A model generated the notes under the pieces. That model worked only from the letters and a program-made list of their open reading frames with translations. It was not told the origin of the DNA and made no database searches. From assembly GCF_013373865.1 (NCBI RefSeq), contig NC_050474.1:5741561-5805560 (forward strand): a stretch of DNA of 64,000 nt. The letters run 5' to 3'. Source of the stretch: Monomorium pharaonis (Eukaryota > Arthropoda > Insecta > Hymenoptera > Formicidae). Positions 48,927-61,891 of this stretch are shown here, one piece after another. The stretch's first letter is position 1, and each line of letters starts with the position of its first letter. A program made the translations under genes and the position numbers.

Positions 48927-49947
48927 GTACGCGCGAGGCGCGGGAGAGGAGGGCCGCCTTCTTATTGATATCTGTGCTCCGGGTTTTCGTTCAATTAAAC
49001 GAACGCGCGACGACGTGCCAAAACAATAGGTCCTCCCCCCTGGAAAATCAATAGAGTAGGCCGTGCGAGAGATTAAATAGGGAATGTCCCCGATGTCTTG
49101 CTGTTGCTGCTGGAGGCGGGACGTCGTCGTCGCGATGCCGCCGCCGCCAGATCTCGTCTCGGCATCGAGATTTGTTTTCCCGACCTACCCACGCGTCGCG
49201 GCGACCTCGGTCGGAACTTTTCGGATTTCTCTTTTTTTTTTTTTAACGGCTTACTCCGGATGCTGGATTTCACCAATCGCTCTCTCGCGAGGAGACATAT
49301 AAGATTTTCGTCGCTGACGACCCACTTTCAGGGACACCGCACACAATCGCGGATAATCGTTTCGAGAGCCACTTAATCGCGATTAAGCATTAAATTATTG
49401 GCTATTTAACGATCCGGGCGTTAATCTGGAATTTATTATGGAAGTAAAGTGCGAGTGCGGCTCGCTGGGTTTCTCTCCGCGCCGTAATTGTGGCCTTCGA
49501 CGGTTCATTTCCTGTTTATTGTTTAATGACCTGTTTGAGCTTATATAGCTGCGGCATAAAATACGTGAAATTAATGATTCGATCGCGGGAGTCTGAGAGG
49601 CGGACGATGGAGATGTAAGGCGGACTGTCGATGGCGAGGTCGATCGATTTCCAGAAACCACAGAGGAGTCATTTGGTTAGTTTGACAATTAGCGAATGAA
49701 TCATCTTACACGTAACATTTTGTATAGAGAATTCTGCGGTGGAATTCTTTCTGTACGTAGGTAGAAACGGAGGAAAGCGGAACACTTTGCATTTCGAGTC
49801 GTGACGCTTTCTACATCTTCCAATTTCGTGGATTTTGCCAAGAGCCGGTTTCCGCTTTGACATAATCAACTTTTGAACGCGACTATTTTGAATTTTTTTC
49901 TTATCGCGTTGATTAATTTTTCCTGCCCATCGTGTATCCTCTTGATA
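48368..49947. other. CpG-rich gene-free region
   Basis: A CpG-rich island continues to about 49250, with (CCG/GTC)n-rich stretches and a CT tract at about 48885-48926. After that the sequence becomes AT-rich. Frames on both strands are low-complexity. It could be promoter or intron sequence of the candidate gene. Confidence 0.45.
48885..48926. repeat. CT-rich microsatellite
   Basis: An imperfect then pure CT run within the CpG-rich block. It is a simple repeat. Confidence 0.85.
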
Positions 49948-50028
49948 CACTGAGGGAAAAATTGTTAATAATTAGACTAAATCTTTCAACTGGATTAAAC
50001 TTATTTAATTCAAGTTTACATATACATT

Positions 50029-50294
50029 CACTGAACCAAAACTATACATAAATTCGAATGAAATATTTATTCTACTAGTGAAAAATTTATTAAAATTGAT
50101 CCAATGAATTATTTCATTATCATAATGTTTTATTTATTATAACAAAGAATAATTCATTATATTAATAAATTTATTTATGGCTAATGAAAAAGTTCAATGT
50201 GATATTTATACTATTAACAAAAAGTTTAATGTATCAATGAATTTTAGTCAATAAACGTCATACATTGATATTACGAAGAATTTTTTTTTCAGTG
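50029..50294. mobile_element. MITE family C, copy 2 (nested in B)
   Basis: A 266-bp element beginning CACTGAACCAAAA and ending TTTTTTTCAGTG, closely similar to 42336-42593. It sits inside family B sequence on both sides. Confidence 0.85.
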
Positions 50295-50350
50295 TTTCAA
50301 TCAAATATATAAATACTTGAATTAAAGTTTAAGTATTTCAGTTAAATACA

Positions 50351-50581
50351 CATTGAGCGAAGAAAATGCTGGATTTAAATAAATATTTTGTTGAGAGAGA
50401 GAATAGTACTAATAACATATGTTATAGGAAATCAATAATATTTATTTTAAACAAGTAATATTTTCTAAATTATAGAAAGTATTACTTGTTTCAAATTAAT
50501 ATTATTGATTTTCTATAAAATATGTTATTAATACTATTCAAAGAAGTATTTATTTAAAACCAGCATTTTTTCCCCTCAGTG
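50351..50581. mobile_element. MITE family D (nested in B)
   Basis: A 231-bp palindrome with ends CATTGAGCGAAGAAAATGCT and the near-complement AGCATTTTTTCCCCTCAGTG. Arms share GGATTTAAATAAATA and AATATTATTGATTT in inverted order. The element splits the family B motif AAATACATAAATAGTTGAA. Confidence 0.85.
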
Positions 50582-50656
50582 CATAAATAGTTGAACCGAA
50601 GGAATTTAATTTAGTTAAAAAAAAAATTGTCAAGGTAACAACATTCTTTTCTCAGT

Positions 50657-51135
50657 ATAGCGCTAATCGTTTTCTAGTTCTCGCGGTAACAATGGCCGTT
50701 AATTGTCATTACCGTCGTTGTCAGGGCGTAATGCCGATACCCTTTTCGGAGAGGCGAGGATTTTTAGTGACGGACAGTTAAAATGAATAACTTTATTCGT
50801 GCGTCGCACACTACCCCGCTCGAGATATGTATGACATAATTGGAAGCGGGACCGATCGGAATGATAGCAGTCACAAACCCCAATTTACGGATTCATTATG
50901 CGTGACATACGAACACTCAATTATCCAAACACCACTCCTGCTCCACCACACCGATGTGGAGCACGTTTTCGCGTCTTAATAGGAGAGTGAGGCTAATCAA
51001 AATTATACCTCCCGCAATCAGAGCGCTAATCAACCCACGCGATCCCAACGGGAGAATTATTTCAAATATACAAAACTCGTAAGAATAAATTATTAATATA
51101 AACATTAGATGTATTAAGAAAGTATAAAATATACA
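50657..51135. other. Gene-free spacer between MITEs
   Basis: Moderately GC-rich to about 50900, then AT-rich. A short - frame (50917-51138) resembles a hydrophobic segment by chance composition. Nothing else is seen. Confidence 0.45.
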
Positions 51136-51344
51136 CACTGAGAAAAAAATGTTAATTTGACTAAATTTTTCAACTTGATTAAATTTCTTCAGTCAAGTAT
51201 TTATGCATTTAACTGAAATACATAAAATACTTGAACTTCAATTTAACTATTTTTATATTTGACTGAAATACATAAATAATTGAATTGAAGAAATTTAATC
51301 AAGTTGAAAAATTTAGTCAAATTAATAAATTTTTTTTCTCAGTG
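51136..51344. mobile_element. MITE family B, copy 5
   Basis: A 209-bp palindrome with intact ends CACTGAGAAAAAAATG and TTTTTTTCTCAGTG. This is the best-preserved B copy in the window. Arms carry GACTAAATTTTTCAACTTG and its complement, plus AAATACATAAA repeats. Confidence 0.85.
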
Positions 51345-51354
51345 CAAGCGTGTG

Positions 51355-51600
51355 TATCAAGAAAGAATGACTTTTCTGAGTTATCTACAAATACAGCAAA
51401 TCTGAAAATAATTTCGTTGAACCATCAAAATAATTATGTAGGTCGCTCTAACGCGATGAGTAATGCTGCAAAAAGTTTTGACATTCTAACATTCAGGTTG
51501 AGTATCTTACATAATTACTTTGATGGAATCTTACAAAATTATTTTTAGATCTACATTTAATTTTTTAGATATTTCTGTAAAGCTGCTTTTTTGGGTATAA
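51355..51600. repeat. Degenerate inverted-repeat element, family H
   Basis: The left arm holds AATCTGAAAATAATTTC and CCATCAAAATAATTATGTA. The right arm holds the complement order CATAATTACTTTGATGGAAT and AAATTATTTTTAGATCT, then TTAGATATTTCTGTAAAGC. Related degraded copies lie near 58270-58475 and 62025-62255, with fragments at about 45655, 46130 and 51840. The high divergence indicates age. Confidence 0.6.
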
Positions 51601-54600
51601 CAAAGAAAATTAAAAGATTTATGATTTATATCTAAAGGACTTGAGTGATTTAGATCTAAAGACCTATTCTTATAAGACTGTTGATTAATATAAATACATG
51701 TTTGCTTATACATATATTTGAAATTTCTAAGTGATGTGTAGTGTGATGTCCGTTTGTATAGTTAAAGTGTATACACATTTTTTATATTAGTAAAGTTTCG
51801 ATTAAAGTCATTTTGTTTAAAGAGATCTATTTATGACTTAAAGAAGAACATCTTTGCTTAAACATCTTTCAGAAATATTTCAATAGTCTAACAAGGTTAT
51901 CTTCAGGTCTGTATTTAACTAAATTTTTAGATACTTCAACGAAACTATACAGATTACACAGTAATTTTTATTTGAAAAAATTTTATAATTAAAAAATAAA
52001 TTACTGTATTTACTCAAATTAAACATTATGTATCAGTATATATATGTGTATGCATTTATTAAACAAGATTTTGCTTGATTTTACTTGTCAAGAAACGCTG
52101 TAATGGCAAGTATATATATTTTCTGTAAAAAGTGCAGCCTTTTATTAATGAGACGTATCTTTTAGAGATGTCGTGCTTTTTTAAAAACAAATCATTACTT
52201 ATAAATAAATTGATGTTACATATGTTTTGAACAAATCGAAAGACACAAATATTTGAGGATAATATATAAATTACAATGATGCAATACATGATTCATGTAA
52301 TTTACCTGCAAACACGCGTGTGTCATTCGACCAAAAATAATAGACATACAAAATTGCATGATCCATCGAAGTATGCTAATACACTCGGACGACAAGTTTT
52401 CTTATCAACTTATGCAAAATTGTACGAAACTTTACGTTACGTAAATTGCGAAGTATTAGCCCTTATAAACTCCTCGCTTTTTTTTTTCAAGTATAAAGAA
52501 GTTATATTGGCGGTATATGCAGAGGCGAAATTGACTCTTCAATATGCGCTCGATCGTTCATTAATAATTACTAAATGGACAGTAATAAAGAAAGCATTTT
52601 AAATTGTTATATAAAGAGTACGTCCGTGTTTTTACGAGCGAAAGAAATCTTGCCCCGTTTTTATTTTAATTACATCCCGAGAACTTGGTCCGCTGAGAAA
52701 CTTTCCTTTCCAATTATTCACAACAGTCGGAAGGGTGTTACATTAACATCTTGGCGTTTTCATTCGGGAGGATATTTCGAGATTCCGCGTTACTCCGCGA
52801 GTATTCCTGCAAATGACGAACAATCGCGGGCTCTACAATTTTGACGGGCCTTGTACACACTCTTAGATGCCCGACGATGCCAAACACAATCGTCTGCGCG
52901 CGGTGTGCAGTCATCGTCCTTTATTTTATTAAAATAGTAATGGCAAATCTCCATCCCTCTCCCGCCCCTCCCGGTTCGGTGAGTGACGATCCGCCTGGGC
53001 GGGGATGAGATAAGGCCGCCCGTGAATTCACGACGACGCTCGGATTACGTGTTACCATTTACGACAAAGCCCGTTAAAAACGGAAGGTACAGTTCCGGTA
53101 CACGCGGACGCCCTCTCTCCCCCGCGCGATAGATATTAATAACCGAAGAGCGCGTCCACGTCCGGTGCGTGTGTACGTCGGCACCGGGACGCGTCAAAAT
53201 TAGTATCAGCGACCTCCGAACACGCACACGCGTGTCCGTCGGTGCGGCCTTTTCCTCGAAGATCGTAATGGAGCGCGAAGAGTACGGCCCGACTTATGCA
53301 CGCTCGCGACGATGACGCATAGTCGCGCGAAACCCGTGGCGTCATCGTCGCGAAAGAAAAAAAAAAGGCAAGAGCGAGGGAGAGAGAGAAACAGAGAGAT
53401 TGTGCGTGTGTGTACCCCACGGATGCTGCGCTCCAACCAGAAGGCCGCACATGTGCGCGAAGCGCGCACGCGGATCCTGAATGGATACACAGTGTTAGAT
53501 CACAACTGTGTCATTGATTTAAAAGAACGCCTCGAGTCACTCGCTCGTCGGGAAAAACATCAGCATATATCCGCGGTGCGCGATTTTGCGTATTTAAAAG
53601 GTCTTGGAAACGTTCCCTCGGCGACGTGGCATTTGTGCTGTCTGCGTGCGGGAGGTCGTTTATTATTATTTTTTTTTTTTTAATTCTACTTAAATTGCGA
53701 AATATTGGGGAAACGCAATTGGAGCCGTGCGGGATTTCCCCGTACTGTCTCGAAACTCCGCGGCGCATTTGCCTCCGTCACGATTTTCCGCCGATTCCTC
53801 CGATCGATACTCCCCCCCCTACCCCCGATCCTCTTTTTCTCTTTCGAATCCAGATGCGGCACGGATTGACGGAAGACAAAGCTGCGGCCCGCCCTCTCCC
53901 CCGAGTGGATTCTCGATAGGAAAGTGTATCTGTGCTATTTGTCCCGCGTTAGGGTTGCGCTCTCCTTCAGCACGTACACCGCTGCCAGAGGCCACTCGAC
54001 GATGTTATTGAATTTCTGGGATGGTATACAACGCGCGCGGACAGACGCACGCCCGTTGTGCTTGCCCGTTCCAGTTCTCCAGATATGGAAAACAACCGTG
54101 ATTGAGGCTGTTTAATCGATCGGCCAGGAAATATCTTATCAACCGCGAACTTTTACCGCAGGGGAAAGCGGAACGGTTATGCGAAACGGTTACGCGCGCA
54201 AGGGTTTTCGCCGGGAGGAAAAGGGGGAGAGGAGGGATCCTCCTCGTAGCTTATCAACGGGTATCCGTTCGGTATTCGCGTCGGAATTCAGTCATAACGC
54301 GATCTGATCGAATCTCTCGGTTACACGCGCGCGTTTAGTATCGTTATTACCCCCCCTCGTCCCTACGATACATCTTGCTCTCGTATTTTTTCTTCTCCCC
54401 CTTTCTTTTCTCCACGGCGGGATCGTTTCATCGAGAGAGAGAGAGAGAGAGCCGGAGCCGCGGAGCCGTCCCATCCCCCGTCCGTTCGTCCGTCCATCCG
54501 TCACATTTAATCCAAGTCCACCCCTTGTTTGCGCGGTTTTCGGTTACAACGCGTCTAATGGATTATCCTTACATCCCTCCCTGAGACACCTTCCTCCTCC

Positions 54601-56952
54601 ATCCCGCGCCATCGGCTCGAATGGACGCTCGCGCGCGCGCGCGCACGCGCGGAACATAAAAATAACAACGATTCCGATATTTACCGAACTTATTAGGAGA
54701 TTTTACCGCGCGACCAGGGTCGAGGAAGATCACGACGAGGGAGGATATTGTTATATAGTGGCCGCCGCGTGCGGTGTGTACCGACGCAGCCGCCGTCCTC
54801 CGTCTTTTCACGCGTGTCAACGCGTTTCCAGATGATATCCCAGATGAGACAACGGAGACGGCCGGGAATAATCCAATACTTTGCGACGCCTTATCGCGAT
54901 CCGCCACGGGGGGGGGGGGGGGAGGCGGGTATTCGACGCGAAATTCGCGTGCGAATTTAAACCTAAAAACCCATGAAACTTCGCCCACGTTGTTCGCGCG
55001 ATGGACCTTTTTTTTTTTTAAGTCGCGAGAGATCAAGCGTCAAATTAATTTGGCGACGAGCGAGAGCTGCCATTTACAATTTTTTTTGGAGGGGGGGGGG
55101 AGGGAATAAAGTCGCGTGACTGTTGTTCCGCGGGAAGAGGGGAAGGGGAAGGCACCAGCGTCCAGTGGATTCTTCTACGGGACTTTTTGTCGCGATTGTA
55201 ATTCAGGCCGCGTCACCTCTCGTCGCGAAAGAGAACGTGCCGAGTCATTAGAGCAAACGAGAGGATCCTTCACGAATCGATGCCCCGGCGTGGCGGGACA
55301 GGACGACTCGTTGGATTTACGACTGTTATGAGCTTCGCGTAACCTACGTGTGCAACAACCCCCATTACAGGATTATACGTTATGACTGGTACAATGCGCG
55401 CTTTATTAGTTATCTCTCTCGTGCTGTTTTTACGACGATCGCGAGGTACTTTATTGCGCGTTATTCGCGACATAATGCATCGCGCCAAATCGTTCGTCAG
55501 GTAATGAGCGAGCTCGAGGACGCGCTCTTCTCTCTATCTCTCTCTCTCTCTCCCCCCTTTTCTTTATTTTTTTATTTAAAAAAAGAAAAATTTGACGTGC
55601 TCTTCATTATGTATTCTTTGTACACGAGGAGCACGCTTGCATATGAGCTTTTATGTTATTTTGTACTTAAAATTATTACGTAATAAACGTGAAGTCTATC
55701 GCATCTTGTTCCCCCATAGCGCGCGCGGTATTATTTAATATATTTAAATAATTATGTGTTTCGACCGTGGGGAGATGAGAAATATATAGCGTCAGCGATG
55801 GACTCTTATAGCACCTCATCCACCGACATTTGTCACGCGCGCCCCGCACGTATTTCATTTGCATCCGACGAAAATTCGACGGGCATTGAATTTTTTTTTT
55901 TTTTTTACCGTGATGCCTTTGCGTTACGCCATGCACGATGGGGTTAATGGATTAGCGAGAGACGCGTGTAACTAAGAAAGTACATTCGAGAGGCTCAGGA
56001 AAGTTCTCCCGGCGGACGAGATTAGGAGCGATACAATAAATTCGTAACAAGCCGCAACTCAATTTCTGCCTGCCTTGTTATATCTCGTTCTCGTTGTCGT
56101 AATGCGATACCCATTCCGTCGTCGCCGTCGCCGTCGTCGTTGTAGTCGTGTGTTCGTAATGCGTGTCATAATTTAAGACGACGACTGCATAACAAGCGCC
56201 CACTTGTTTGCATATCGTTCTCCCTGCGCGTATGGTAATTGACGCAATGCTTAATTTCGAATAACCGATCTCTCTTTCTCTCTCTCTCTCTCTTTTTCCT
56301 TCTATTATGCGCAATTGCATAGAATAGCCGTAAGAATTGCGGAGCGTAGCGAGCGGAGACCGCGCTTGTAATCTGAGGCCTCTAATAATGTACAGCAAAG
56401 AGTAGCGTTTGGAACGAAAATTCGGCGATTAATTGGCAATCGTCGACCTCCCCCGCCCGCCTCCGCCGCGTCCGTAGATGCAATCAACGTCGCCTAATTT
56501 CGGTATGCGGCCGCAATCGAGCGGCATTATCGCCACGATTCCGCCGCTGCGAAATTATAGGGCGTGCTGTTGCTGCTGCTGCTGCCTGTGCGCGGCGGTC
56601 GGCTGCAGGACGCGTTATGTCACGGTTATTGACAGGTCGTTGGCTGTTTCGCAGTTTTGTCCTGTTCTGCAAGCGCGAAACCGACGGGGATAACAAATCG
56701 CGTCCGGCCCCCGCGCGCGCTTTAGGCAGCGCGCACAATGGAATTCGAAATCCGCGCGACGTAGATTTTGAGGTCGTGCTTCTCAACTTTCGCGAAATGC
56801 AAAGCCCGTCGTTACGAATTTTCGACGAAGGTGACGCGCGGACGAGCATCCAGGCGATTTATTCATTAACGAGACTTATCATTAATCAATCGATGAATCG
56901 GTGAAGAAATGTTTCATACGCCTTCTTTTTCGAATTCCTCTTTAACTGCGCC

Positions 56953-56990
<38 letters not shown>

Positions 56991-57796
56991 AAGAGGAAGA
57001 ACGCGATTCTTTTTATCGATGTCACCGGAGAGGATTTCTCAAACAAGCGTAAAAGATCGCGCGCCGATTTATCTTCATACGGGACCTTTTAATTAAAGAC
57101 GCAACGACGAACTGAAAGCGTTGTTCAAAGCGCTTAAGATGTCAACAACGATCCATCTTGGCCTGCCTCTGCCTCGCGAGGGACGCGATAAATTCCATCG
57201 GCGAATGCGGGCCAGATAGATAGATAGATAGACTCGGGTTCGGGCCCACTTGACGGCACATGCCACACCCTCGAATCGTCGTCGCCGGAGACGACGACGA
57301 CGAGTGACCCTCGCCTCCCCGCACTGCCCGAAGTCGACGAACGGATTCCAGTTCCGCTTCTGATGCGCACCTATAAACATCCCTCCCCGCGCGCCACGTC
57401 GCGTCCACCTTATTCACTCACCTCCCCCTTTCGCATAGAATGTCCGTACACGCACGGCGGCGGTTAGGGGTAGCGCCGGATAGTGACGATAGACAGGGGT
57501 GGCCTGTGTGTACGCCTGCATGTATGTGAAATAGAATCTCGAACTCTCATTGCGCGCGTACGTGTACTACGTGTGCGGAGATCGGGGGAGGTTAACGCTG
57601 TAGGAAGGATAGGGGATGAAGAGGGGGGAGGGGAGGGGGTAAGTCCGGAGCGAGAGGGTAGACGAGAGCATGTATGTGTGCGTGGGTACATGCAGCCAGC
57701 ATCAGTGGAGCGTCTCGGCGTCGAAGGCGCCAAAGCGTCGCGGCGCCACCCTCGGCGCCCGCCATAACGCCGCCAGCACTCACCCCCGTTTCTGAT

Positions 57797-57831
<35 letters not shown>

Positions 57832-58269
57832 TTCTCTTGCTCTCTCTCTACTTCTCTACCTCCGTGTCGCTCTACCTCTCTGCTTTTCCATTCGTTTCTC
57901 TATCGGTATCTCGCTTCCTCCATCCTCGCCAACAGCAACCCTCTCTCTTTATCCTTTTACCACCCGACGCGCCCGAAATTTGCGAAAATCTTCGAGGCGC
58001 CATCCTCCCTCTTTGCCGTCGTCTGCCGTCGTCTTTCGAAGAAAAAGAATCGTCGAGAATTCTTCTGCTACCGCGACAACCGCGTTCTCGGAACTTTTAT
58101 TTCTCTTTTTCCTTTCCTTCGTGATGACACGTGCCGGGCACGTTCCATATTGCTGCGCGTGGATAGGGTTACCGAGGCTTTGTTTTGCGTGAACTTCGCT
58201 AAAGGTTTTTATGAAGACTCAAAGGCAAAAACAGAACGTACATAAACTTAATATATGATTTTGCTCAAT
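51601..58269. other. Gene-free region, AT-rich then CpG/GC-rich
   Basis: AT-rich to about 52850, then CpG-rich to 58200 with numerous CT and GA tracts (about 54435-54452, 55530-55550, 56270-56295, 56955-56985 and 57797-57825), poly-G and poly-T runs. Long frames here (for example 57674-58192 + and 54569-55036 -) are low-complexity or GC shadows. Donor-like GTGAGT sites on - lie at about 57419 and 57779. No homology is recognised. Confidence 0.45.
57797..57825. repeat. (CT)n microsatellite
   Basis: A CT run of about 14 units, followed by CT-rich sequence. It creates the Ser/Leu run of a spurious 172-codon frame. Confidence 0.9.
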
Positions 58270-58475
58270 TATCTGAAAATTTTGCGCCAGATTTGAAAAT
58301 AGTTTTAAGACGCTCAAGCATAATGATCAAGGCCACAAAAAAGAGTTCTAACATTTTAGCAATTGATTTGAGTGTTTTACATTATTGTTTTAATGGCCGA
58401 ATGAAATTATTTTCAGATCTGTCTCTAGTTAAATTTCTGGATATTACAGCAAAGCCACTCTTTTTGTGTATTAAT
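58270..58475. repeat. Degenerate family H repeat
   Basis: The right half reads GAAATTATTTTCAGATCTG, then TTAAATTTCTGGATATTACA and GCAAAGCCACTCTTTTTGTG, matching the right arm of 51355-51600. The left half is weaker (AGATTTGAAAATAGTTTTAA). Confidence 0.55.
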
Positions 58476-58929
58476 TAATAGAGAATTGCGTCGTAAGCTG
58501 AGGAATTTATGTATTTGGCATTCTTGATTTTTACGTTTATGCGTGTTATACTTTTTAAATTAAAGGAAATTATGAATGCATTTTCAAGAACAAAACACTT
58601 AAGTTCTTTAATTTATTTTATTCTTTTTTAACTATGGAGGAAGAATATTAAAATATATTGTATTTCAATATAGTTTTAGTAATTAGTCGATGTTTAATCC
58701 AAATTATTATTAGTTTTTAATTTTGTATAATTAAATTTCTTATTTTTAATAATCATATTAAGTATTTTAATTTATAATTATTTTTTTATAAACGAGATAT
58801 ATTATTTACAATTTTGTTAAATGAATAAGAGAGAATGTAACGTATCATGCTCTGTTATATCACCGAAATTACGCTATCTGGTTGATAGAAGTACAGAAAT
58901 TTAATTTCGTTACCTTCGTTAATTTCCAG

Positions 58930-59047
58930 ATACGCGTGATTGACGTAACAGGAACGAACGAACGCGGATTTTCGGATTGCGGGCACACGACCTGGGGGAG
59001 AGGAAGAGCGGCAACGGAGCGTCGTAAGGGACAGCGACGAGGCAGCG
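58930..59047 (+). CDS. Candidate internal exon of unknown gene
   Basis: Acceptor AATTTCCAG ends at 58929 after a pyrimidine-rich tract, and donor GTAAGT begins at 59048. One frame is open throughout: IRVIDVTGTNERGFSDCG, then HTTWGRGRAATERRKGQRRG. Entry phase is 0, so it does not join the 48367 donor (phase 1) directly; an intervening exon or a non-coding role would be needed. No family is recognised. Confidence 0.25.
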
Positions 59048-61622
59048 GTAAGTAGCGAAGTGGCAACTTCCGGTTCACAAATCGTATTCGCGGCTCGCCA
59101 GAGTCGTTTCGGAGAACCTCGTAAAAATGAACGTCCGTCCCGCGCATCCCTCTTCTTTTCTCGCTTCTTCGACGTGAGTCAGGATCGTGAAAGTGCCAGC
59201 TATACCCCTGCAAGTGCCATAAACTCACTCGCTCTTCTACTCCCTCGTTCGCGTAATCCTCGCCCCCCCCTTCTCCCCTCTGCTCCTTGCCGGAGTCCCC
59301 GAATTTAGCTTTATACCGGGGACGAGCGGGTTCGTCCCGTGCTCAATATGGAATATTTCTGGGCCATAAGCCCGAAAACATAACACTTAATTGCGACAAA
59401 TATGACCCCGTAAAATTTGAATAGGCATTTCGAGATCGGGGGGGGAGGGAGGAGGAAGAAGAAAGGACGGGGAAAGAAGGAAGGGCGGAGAAGGGCACTC
59501 GCTCGAGCAACTTGAGGGCGTGCGAATATGTGCGAGCGCACGCTTCGATTTCATTGGGATAAGTCACATTTGTCGTAAAGTTCCAGCGGAGCGTCGCGCA
59601 CGTCAAGCTTGATGTTCAATATACGAATTTCTGTAATCCCTCCCCCGTTTCCTATTTGCGACTCAGCGAAATCCCGAGTGTTTTCGGGAGAACGAGATGG
59701 AAGAGATGGGAAGATACCTTTTCGTTAACGTCGGACCGAGGACGCGGCTGCTTTCGCTAATAAGAATATGAGCAAATGGCCCGTCGCAAATGGCGTTAAA
59801 AGGTCGATGGTCTCCGTTGACCAATTCGCTCGTATCTCCCCGCATTATCTTTAATCTCCATTCTACGGCCCGTGCAATCTGCGCATCTGTCCACCCGCGC
59901 GGCGATCCAAACTCGGCGGTTACAGGCCGGTAGTCGTTGTTTGTAGCCAAGCTCGGAGGGGGGGGGGGGATCAAGCTTCGTTTATTGCTGAACCTTGAAG
60001 TCTCCGTTCCCGGTTCCCCGTATCTTCGATAATTCCGGAAGATCTATAAGCGTGAACGCGAAGTTTTAAAAGCGATCGAAATGCTCGCATCCCTCTCATT
60101 CGCGTCTCTCTTTCGACCGCCGACCGAAATTGAAATCATCTCTTCCCGATGAGAGATGGCCTTTCCTCCTCGTTTCCCTGTGATTTTCCCTCACCGGGAC
60201 ATTCGAGAAGCTCTCTCTGCGTGAAATCAAACGCAAAGACCTCGCGTCTCTGATTTTCGGAGTAACGCGGATCCATTTACAGTTGACAACTGAAAGTTGC
60301 ACTGCACGATGATTGAGCGCAGAGACGCGAGAGACGCGCGAGGGGGGAAATTCTTCGTCCTCGCGGGGGAGGATTTGGAATATTTGGAATTTCGCGTGCG
60401 ATATGTGCATTCGGAGTAGCACGAGCATCGATGGCCCAATACAATGGACGAACACGTTCATGGTCCAGACATTTTGGCGCCGAACTTACAGGCTGCCTGC
60501 ACAGCTCGAAACTGCAAACAAACACCGAGTCCGACAACACTTGTTCTACTTGCGCGTGGATTTATATGACAAGTTGAACGTATGACATTCGTTGCCACGT
60601 TTGATCGTAACTTTTACTATTGCAGCCATTTTATACTTTTCCCCCATGCACGAAATAGCGTTTCCGTAGATACATTTTACAGATAGTATTTCGTTCCCTG
60701 CTTTATTATACGAAGAGGGACGTAGCGCGCGATAAATCATCAACTTTCGGAGAGAAGGAGGAATCCTCCATTAAGGATTTTTATAAACGATACGATATCG
60801 TAAATGAGTGAGGCAATGGGAATGTGATATAAATAAACAAGTCTCGTTTTTTTGGGGGGGGTTGAATTAAATAATTCTTTCTCCAGTCGAAAATTATCAG
60901 ACGCAAATTCGCATTCGGCAGGGCGGGTTTCCTCTGACACTTCGTATTTTAAGCAGTGTAAAGCTCTGATAGTTTACGCTTTCACTCGCCAACAATTTCA
61001 CGTGAGAGGATTCTCCGTATAATTGGGAACCATAAAACTTTTCCGGCCGTAAATCGCTGTCGGGCGAGCGCTGCATTTTCGGGGACTGACCGCACGCGCG
61101 CGAATCCGGGGGTAACTCGAATCGACAGGCGCATTGTCAGGCCGATTAATCGAACGATAAGTTTCACCGTGTATGGGAGAGAGTGATTGACGCCACCACG
61201 ATAAGGGTTGATGGCCGTGGAGAGAGAAAGGCGGAAGGTGGAGGGAGGTAGGACGCGCGAGATGGCGAACAACAAAAAGAAAAGCAGAGGCGCACTTAGG
61301 GGAGGTGGGATCCTTAATTCATCCCGGACCGAACTCCCGGTCCTGTCCTCTGTTTTCTGTCCCCCGTGGAAGCTTGCTTCCCGTCATTTCCGCCGCTCAC
61401 AGTTGCGAAGCAAGAAGACACGTGACACGCGCGGACGTCCTCCCGGGGCTTACAGCAAATATCGCTCTTAGGATAAACAAATTTTTATTAATTTTTACTT
61501 TAACGTGTAGGCACATCGATATATTTCTTTTAGGTTTTATATGTATAAGCAGCTTTTTTTTTTTAACGCTACTGCGATATGAATTGTTTTTCGTTTTATG
61601 TTACCGCCGTATATCGCGTTTA
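59048..61622. other. CpG-rich gene-free region
   Basis: A CpG-rich stretch with poly-G/poly-C runs and overlapping short frames on both strands, none resembling a known protein. No structured repeat or RNA gene is seen. Confidence 0.45.
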
Positions 61623-61891
61623 CATTAAAAAAAAAAAAAAACTAGATTGAAATAAATATTTTTTTAAATAGTACCAAGCAGAAGTTTTGTAAAAAATGAA
61701 TAATATTTATTTCAAATAAGATAATATTTTCTATAATTTGTAAAATGGATTATACATTTTCTAAATTATAGAAAATATTATCTTATTTGAAATAAATATT
61801 ATTTATTCTTTTACAAAACCTTTTTACAAAACTTCTGCTTGGTACTATTTGAAAAAATATTTATTTCAATCTAGTAAATTTTTTTTCAGTG
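61623..61891. mobile_element. MITE family A, copy 2
   Basis: A 269-bp palindrome sharing AGTACCAAGCAGAAGTTTTG, TTATTTCAAATAAGATA and CTAGTAAATTTTTTTTCAGTG with the copy at 8019-8335, in the same layout and again flanked by TA. The left end has decayed to CATTAAAAAA. The right arm holds a small internal duplication of TTTTACAAAAC. Confidence 0.85.

Larger units (their letters stand above)
49948..50656. mobile_element. MITE family B, copy 4, interrupted by nested C and D elements
   Basis: Outer B ends are CACTGAGGGAAAAATTG at 49948 and TTCTTTTCTCAGT at 50656. The B body is split by a C element (50029-50294) and a D element (50351-50581). Removing both leaves about 212 bp, the usual family B length. 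The nesting shows that B inserted before C and D. Confidence 0.8.

Noticed and set aside
54569..55036. 155-codon minus-strand frame
   Set aside because: GC-driven, crosses a poly-G run, with no domain features.
57674..58192. 172-codon plus-strand frame with a Ser/Leu run
   Set aside because: The run is the translation of a CT microsatellite, and the rest shows no recognisable domain.
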